From the NCBI RefSeq assembly GCF_963576545.1, contig NC_083649.1, positions 10,500,146-10,564,145 of the forward strand: a stretch of 64,000 nt of DNA. The letters are read 5' to 3'. Below the pieces are notes generated by a model. It did no database searches. It was not told the DNA's origin and saw nothing but the letters and a program-made list of their open reading frames with translations. This document shows positions 59,401 to 64,000 of the stretch, one piece after another. Numbering within the stretch: the first letter of the stretch is position 1; every line of letters begins with the position of its first letter. Source of the stretch: Limanda limanda (taxonomy: Eukaryota; Chordata; Actinopteri; Pleuronectiformes; Pleuronectidae). Position numbers and translations under genes: made by a program.

Positions 59401-62321
59401 TTAAATTTAACCAGATAATATAATTATATCTATAAATAAATAACTTTGATCGGCGCTAATGACACTCCACAACAAACGGTCTCCAAAGGACGACTCTGTG
59501 AACTGGGCTGACCTGCTGTGTCACTGGGGAACTGCAAACCAGAAAATACAGTGGGAACCAATTATGAGCTAAACTTTTCCATCAAGATCAAAGCTTGATG
59601 GGACTGGCGTGAGGGAGCAGGAGGTATGAGACGGAGAGTGGGAGAAAGAGCTGGAGAGAAACCGTCCCAGTGCTGAGGCTCGGCACAAATATAGAAACTG
59701 ATCGACTGGGTCAAGCACATTATGGTAAACATCTGAGAGAACTGCAGGGAATGAAGGGAATAGATTTGTTTCGTCTTCAATTAAAGTCACGTGTCACTAA
59801 ATGTCTTGTATCTGTACCCTTTGATAAAAAAAAATATTTTCTCTCATGGGAACTATGTCTGAGGCACTTAAATGATTTTCCTTCATTGGGGTTTGTGACA
59901 CTGGATGTTACACACAGTCTATTGTTCGGTTTGTGGTTACCCTCAAAAAAAGACCACATGAATTTCACATGCTCGAACATGTTAAAATCACATGTGAAAT
60001 GTGTGACACACATGTGCCTGTGCATGTGAGTTGAGATTAAGGGACGTCACATGTTGCTGTCATAAGTTTAACACAGGGACCTGTGTGGGTTTCAAACGAA
60101 CACCACATCTCTCACGTGGGAGTTTCTTCTCTCATGTGAAATACATTTTGATTTGTTTTTCTCATTTCTTTTAATTCTGGAAAGCTCTGACAAAGCCTGA
60201 GAGGCAGAAATGTATATTTCATTGCATATTGAATGCGATATTTATGCACCTTAGCAAATAATGAACCATATGAATCCATATTGAATGCTCAGTCTCCTCC
60301 AATAGAGAGTGGGTTCTTAGAAAGGTTTTCCATTGGTTTACAAGGTTGGCTGTTGGCACTGATCTACCAATTTGATTTAATTTGATTTGTGATAACTCAG
60401 TTACATTAGATATGAATGCATCTTTACATCTCAGAATTTATCGTGGAAACTTGGATTTCTGATCACTCAACAAGTGAGCAACTATTGTTTCCTTGAAAAA
60501 AAAACTGTGTCAAGTGAAAACATCTTATGATGACTACCACAAGACACATTTGTATTTTTATTTTTGACCTGCATATCCAACACAGCCGAGCCACTAGGAC
60601 ACTTACAAAGGTGCCATCATTATTCATATTCAAAACGAATGAATGCGATCCATGCACTCGGACTGTCAGTAGCAGATGCTCCGACTATCACAGACGGAGC
60701 AGGAAAGTCTGCTCACTAATTCATCTGCACTGTTTGTGTTGGCAAGGCCTGCGCCTGATATCTGCACACAGCTGGTTAGCTAGCATCAGCTCCCAAGCAG
60801 GGACAGACTGAATAATAGTCCACTTGTCGAGCTTTACAAATCGAAGCCACAGATAATATGTCACGGACAAAAGAGACAAACCCTGAGCTCAGATCTCACC
60901 ATCCTCTCTCTCAACCAACTTCCCTGAGTCACGACAACTTAAAGTTACTTTTTAACTTTAAGTAGCATTTCCCTGTTTGTTGTAAAAAGCACAGTTTGAG
61001 CAAAGTAGATGTTTTACAAAACGTGCAGTCTTAACTAAACTACTCACTAAATAACCACTGCCTACATTTCACACAGATCTTGGCTTTCTCCAATTAATTT
61101 GAACCAGCATGTTGTATCAGAGGAATCAATATTGTAGCATTCATAGTAAATTAATAAAAGTTGGAGAATTGGAAAAAACTTTTACAATAAAATGAACTTT
61201 TCTTCTAGTCTATCTGAAGGGCATCCCTCGATACACTGCAACTAAAATAATCAATATCACATATTTGAATAGAAGAAAAACAAAGTTAATGTAGAAGGCA
61301 TCATGAACACTTGCACTGCAAATACACACAAGCCCACCACATAGACAAAGACTCTGTTGTAACTGTGGTTCAGCTGAAACACTGCTATTACACATGGGGT
61401 GACGTCGTGCATTGTCGAACTGCATTGTCGTTCTGTTGTGTTGTTTTCCTGCTGCGTGTGGCAGAACTTAGGCAGACTTCAACTTTTCATGATGCAACGG
61501 AGGCATCAGCCAATCAGATCGGGTTGAAACAAACTGTCAGTGCCGCCGCTAGCCAATCGAAAAAGAGAAGGCGGGAGACGGCTGGCTAACCTGGTGTGTG
61601 TGGATTTTTAACACACTTCTCTTCAGCAGTTTACTGATAGTGAGCACGGGGCATAAGCTTCGGTCCCAGCTACGTTGTGTGTCCCAAGCAGGACAATTTG
61701 TTGTTGTTATGACGATCACGTCGACAGCGAGCCATTGTTCAGCATTAACACACCGCATGTATGCAAGTCCATCATAACTGACAGATAAATGAAATGCTGT
61801 ATCAGAAATAGTTGGTGACAGGTGGTAGGCGTGATGCAGATATGTTCAAATATGTTCATTATTCTTTGAGCACTTTCTTCACAAAAAACTCATTTGGTAA
61901 TTCTGTGCAGCCCTGAATGCATCCACGGCCATTCCCCTATTTCTCTTTTTGCCTTTCTAAATCATCATTGTGCAATTTTAACTCCTCTAATGTAGGTTTT
62001 GTCTTCCTGCCTTTCCCTGCTCTCACTTCCTCTTTCCATCACATTTGTCTTTCTCTCATTGCTTATTCCCCCCCCCCTCCCCCTTCCCTCTGCCCTCCTC
62101 TTCCTCTTCCCCTCACCCCGCCTCATCTGCCTGTTATATAATATGTGTGTTGCCGCTGCTGCTCGGGCCGACTACACCCCCACTCACCACCAGGCCCCCC
62201 CCCCTCTCGCTCGACCTCTCAGCCAATCCGGTGTCACTACTGGCTGGGAGTATGGAGTAGGTCAGGCGAGTCATGGGATTATCCAACTCACCTACCCGGA
62301 GACAAGCGTACACAGCGTACA

Positions 62322-62363
62322 GTGTGTGTGTGTGTGTGTGTGAATGTGTGTGTGTGTGTGTGT
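62322..62363. repeat. (GT)n microsatellite, interrupted
   Basis: Two GT runs separated by gaat, about 42 bp. Confidence 0.92.
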
Positions 62364-64000
62364 ATGTTGATTTGGTCTTTGAATTACTGAGCGGTGCCGT
62401 TGGTTGCTACAGAGGAGCACAGTTATAAAGCTGCCCTTGTTTCAGAAATCATCATGTGATTGTGTGATGGCTCCCTCTTTTCTTCTCTCTCTCTCTTTTT
62501 CTGTCTCTCCCTCTCTCACACATGATAAACTCCCACCCCTCCTCACATCTGAGTCTCTACATCTCCTACACACTGCTGTCACTTCAATCGTCATTTCACT
62601 GCATTAGCCTATTTTTAATCTCTTGTTTTGCCTTGATCTGGTTCAGTTGTTTAGTTTATTTTATTTGATGTAGATTCACTGTTAACAAGGCAACGCTGGC
62701 TTCATGTTTAAATCCCACGTTCACCTAAGTCATTGCGGCCACACGATTTATGACTGTTCCGTGTCAGAGGCGGAGCGAGTAATGTTACAGAGCTGAAAAA
62801 CCTGTTGGTGCTGACGTTGGTTTTTATGGATGAGTCAACAACTTCTACGACCTGGGCGGTTCACATCCATTTCCTCCCAATGGTTTCTATTGAACTTGAT
62901 CTTTGTCTAACCTGAAGTTGTTTTTTTTTAGGAAACATATTCAAAACCGAAACCATAGTAATAGTTAGCAGATCAGGAAGTAAAAGATAAATTGACAAAA
63001 GGAAGGCAGGAACAGGAACACTAGCTTCGAATATACTCATACCTGTCAAATTGCAAGCCGATGACAAACTACGCATTTTTTGCTGTAACATTCCGTTTAT
63101 TGGCATCTTTCACGTCTTGTTTGATTGAGACTAGCTGGAGCCTCAGATGACCAATGGACGAAAATGTAATCCTAACAAAAGAGGTGGTTTCAGACTTCCA
63201 GAGCAATTGCAGGAAAGGGAGATAGCATTAGATGATAGAAGAAGAAGGATAGATGACTTTCCTGCGAGCCTACTTCTTGAAATCAAAGCTATTTGTACAA
63301 AAAGAGCAGGAGAACTGAAAGCTAATATTGGAGAAAAACAGGTTTATAATCCAACCAGGCTTTTTGACTTCCTCTCACACACAGAGTGACAGTTGTTTGT
63401 GCTATTTCTCCCACATGTTGCATTGTGTTACTTTCTCTCTCTCTGGTCTATGGACTCAGATGCTCATAAACAATCATAAGCAACGGAGCCAGGATGACGT
63501 CTCATTAACAGTTATTTCCACTGTGACTGGCAGTGGACCAGGGGACTTTTAATTCAGATACTGAAACAAATGACTGGTCTGCTCCGCCGCCTTCTTTTCA
63601 CCTGATTGCATATTTTCTCTCTAACCTTAAGATGCATCGTGTTCCCACAGAGCTCGCTAACACTGCGCTATTAGAGACACAACACAATGCAAAACACTGC
63701 ATTTAATTGACATCAGGAAAATGTGAAACATATAAAACACATTCAGAAGTGACGAGGGATCAAATTTGGGCTCCGGGCCGCAGCCATGAACAAGAAAGAT
63801 TGGAGCTAGAGAGAGACCTTTCCTCTGGGCCACAAAATAATTCAATATCACTGTTTATATTCCTCTTACTGGAATCATGTTGTGATGATCTGCGGATGTC
63901 AAAGATATTGAGGATATTGTGTTGTCAAAAACGGATGATAACAAGTGGCTAAAAACTGATAAATCAAGGTTACTAAATAAGATTTAACAACATGATTAAT

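Larger units (their letters stand above)
54158..64000 (-). other. nr3c1: nr3c1 intron 2, at least 9.8 kb
   Basis: No N-terminal domain frame (about 1 kb expected) is present, so the transactivation exon lies beyond the window. The interval holds a poly-G run (55428-55444), repeat copies (57680-58040, 59085-59400, perhaps 61440-61600), a GT microsatellite (62322-62363) and C/T-rich stretches at 62000-62210 and 62475-62520. The frames of about 80-144 codons in it have no recognisable domains. Confidence 0.7.

Noticed and set aside
61999..62343. Pro/Ser/Leu-rich plus frames near 62 kb
   Set aside because: Translation of pyrimidine-rich and GT-repeat DNA.
63147..63389. Highly charged 80-codon plus frame
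   Set aside because: Looks protein-like (Arg/Glu-rich) but I recognise no family, and no splice or start support; possibly a transposon remnant.

Overview
This is nuclear DNA from a teleost fish. The evidence is long introns with GT-AG borders, many CA/GT microsatellites, fish-type interspersed repeats (tRNA-derived SINEs, hAT elements, a LINE with a reverse-transcriptase FADD motif, MITEs), and two vertebrate genes whose exons can be read codon by codon. No bacterial-style genes, RNA genes or CRISPR arrays were seen.

Layout. Positions 1-28698 (+) hold the 3' half of arhgap26 (GRAF, a BAR-PH-RhoGAP-SH3 protein): 13 in-frame coding exons (1257 nt, 418 residues plus stop), from just after the PH domain to the C-terminal SH3 domain. 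The BAR and PH exons lie upstream of the window. Positions 28699 to about 30300 look like its 3' UTR. Roughly 30300-31840 is the tail-to-tail intergenic gap. From about 31845 to 64000 the minus strand carries nr3c1, the glucocorticoid receptor: a long presumptive 3' UTR (31845-36504), the five ligand-binding/hinge exons (36505-44064), the second zinc-finger exon (47320-47436), the first zinc-finger exon (53988-54157), and at least 9.8 kb of the preceding intron. The large N-terminal exon 2 is not in the window.

The convergent arhgap26/nr3c1 pair matches the ARHGAP26-NR3C1 neighbourhood of human chromosome 5q31. Receptor residues ([20 protein letters not shown] end) identify NR3C1 rather than NR3C2.

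Most notable result: a 27-nt microexon at 52474-52500 (-), between the two zinc-finger exons. It has AG/GT borders, keeps the frame, and encodes a nine-residue inter-finger insert (WRARQNTDG across the junctions), the insert known from some teleost glucocorticoid receptors. A normal ORF scan misses it. Reading through the donor of the penultimate exon would give a GR-beta-like receptor with a 27-residue His/Thr/Arg tail from a Z-DNA-prone repeat.

The non-coding part contains two hAT elements with perfect 8-bp target duplications (18762-19607 and 25687-26570), a 160-bp solo LTR (40019-40178), a 33-bp-unit minisatellite split by a SINE (41361-42045), a perfect 25-bp hairpin (22671-22740), and MITEs placed within 50 bp of splice sites. 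The two genes are not known to act in one pathway: arhgap26 controls RhoA/Cdc42 at membranes and nr3c1 is the nuclear cortisol receptor.
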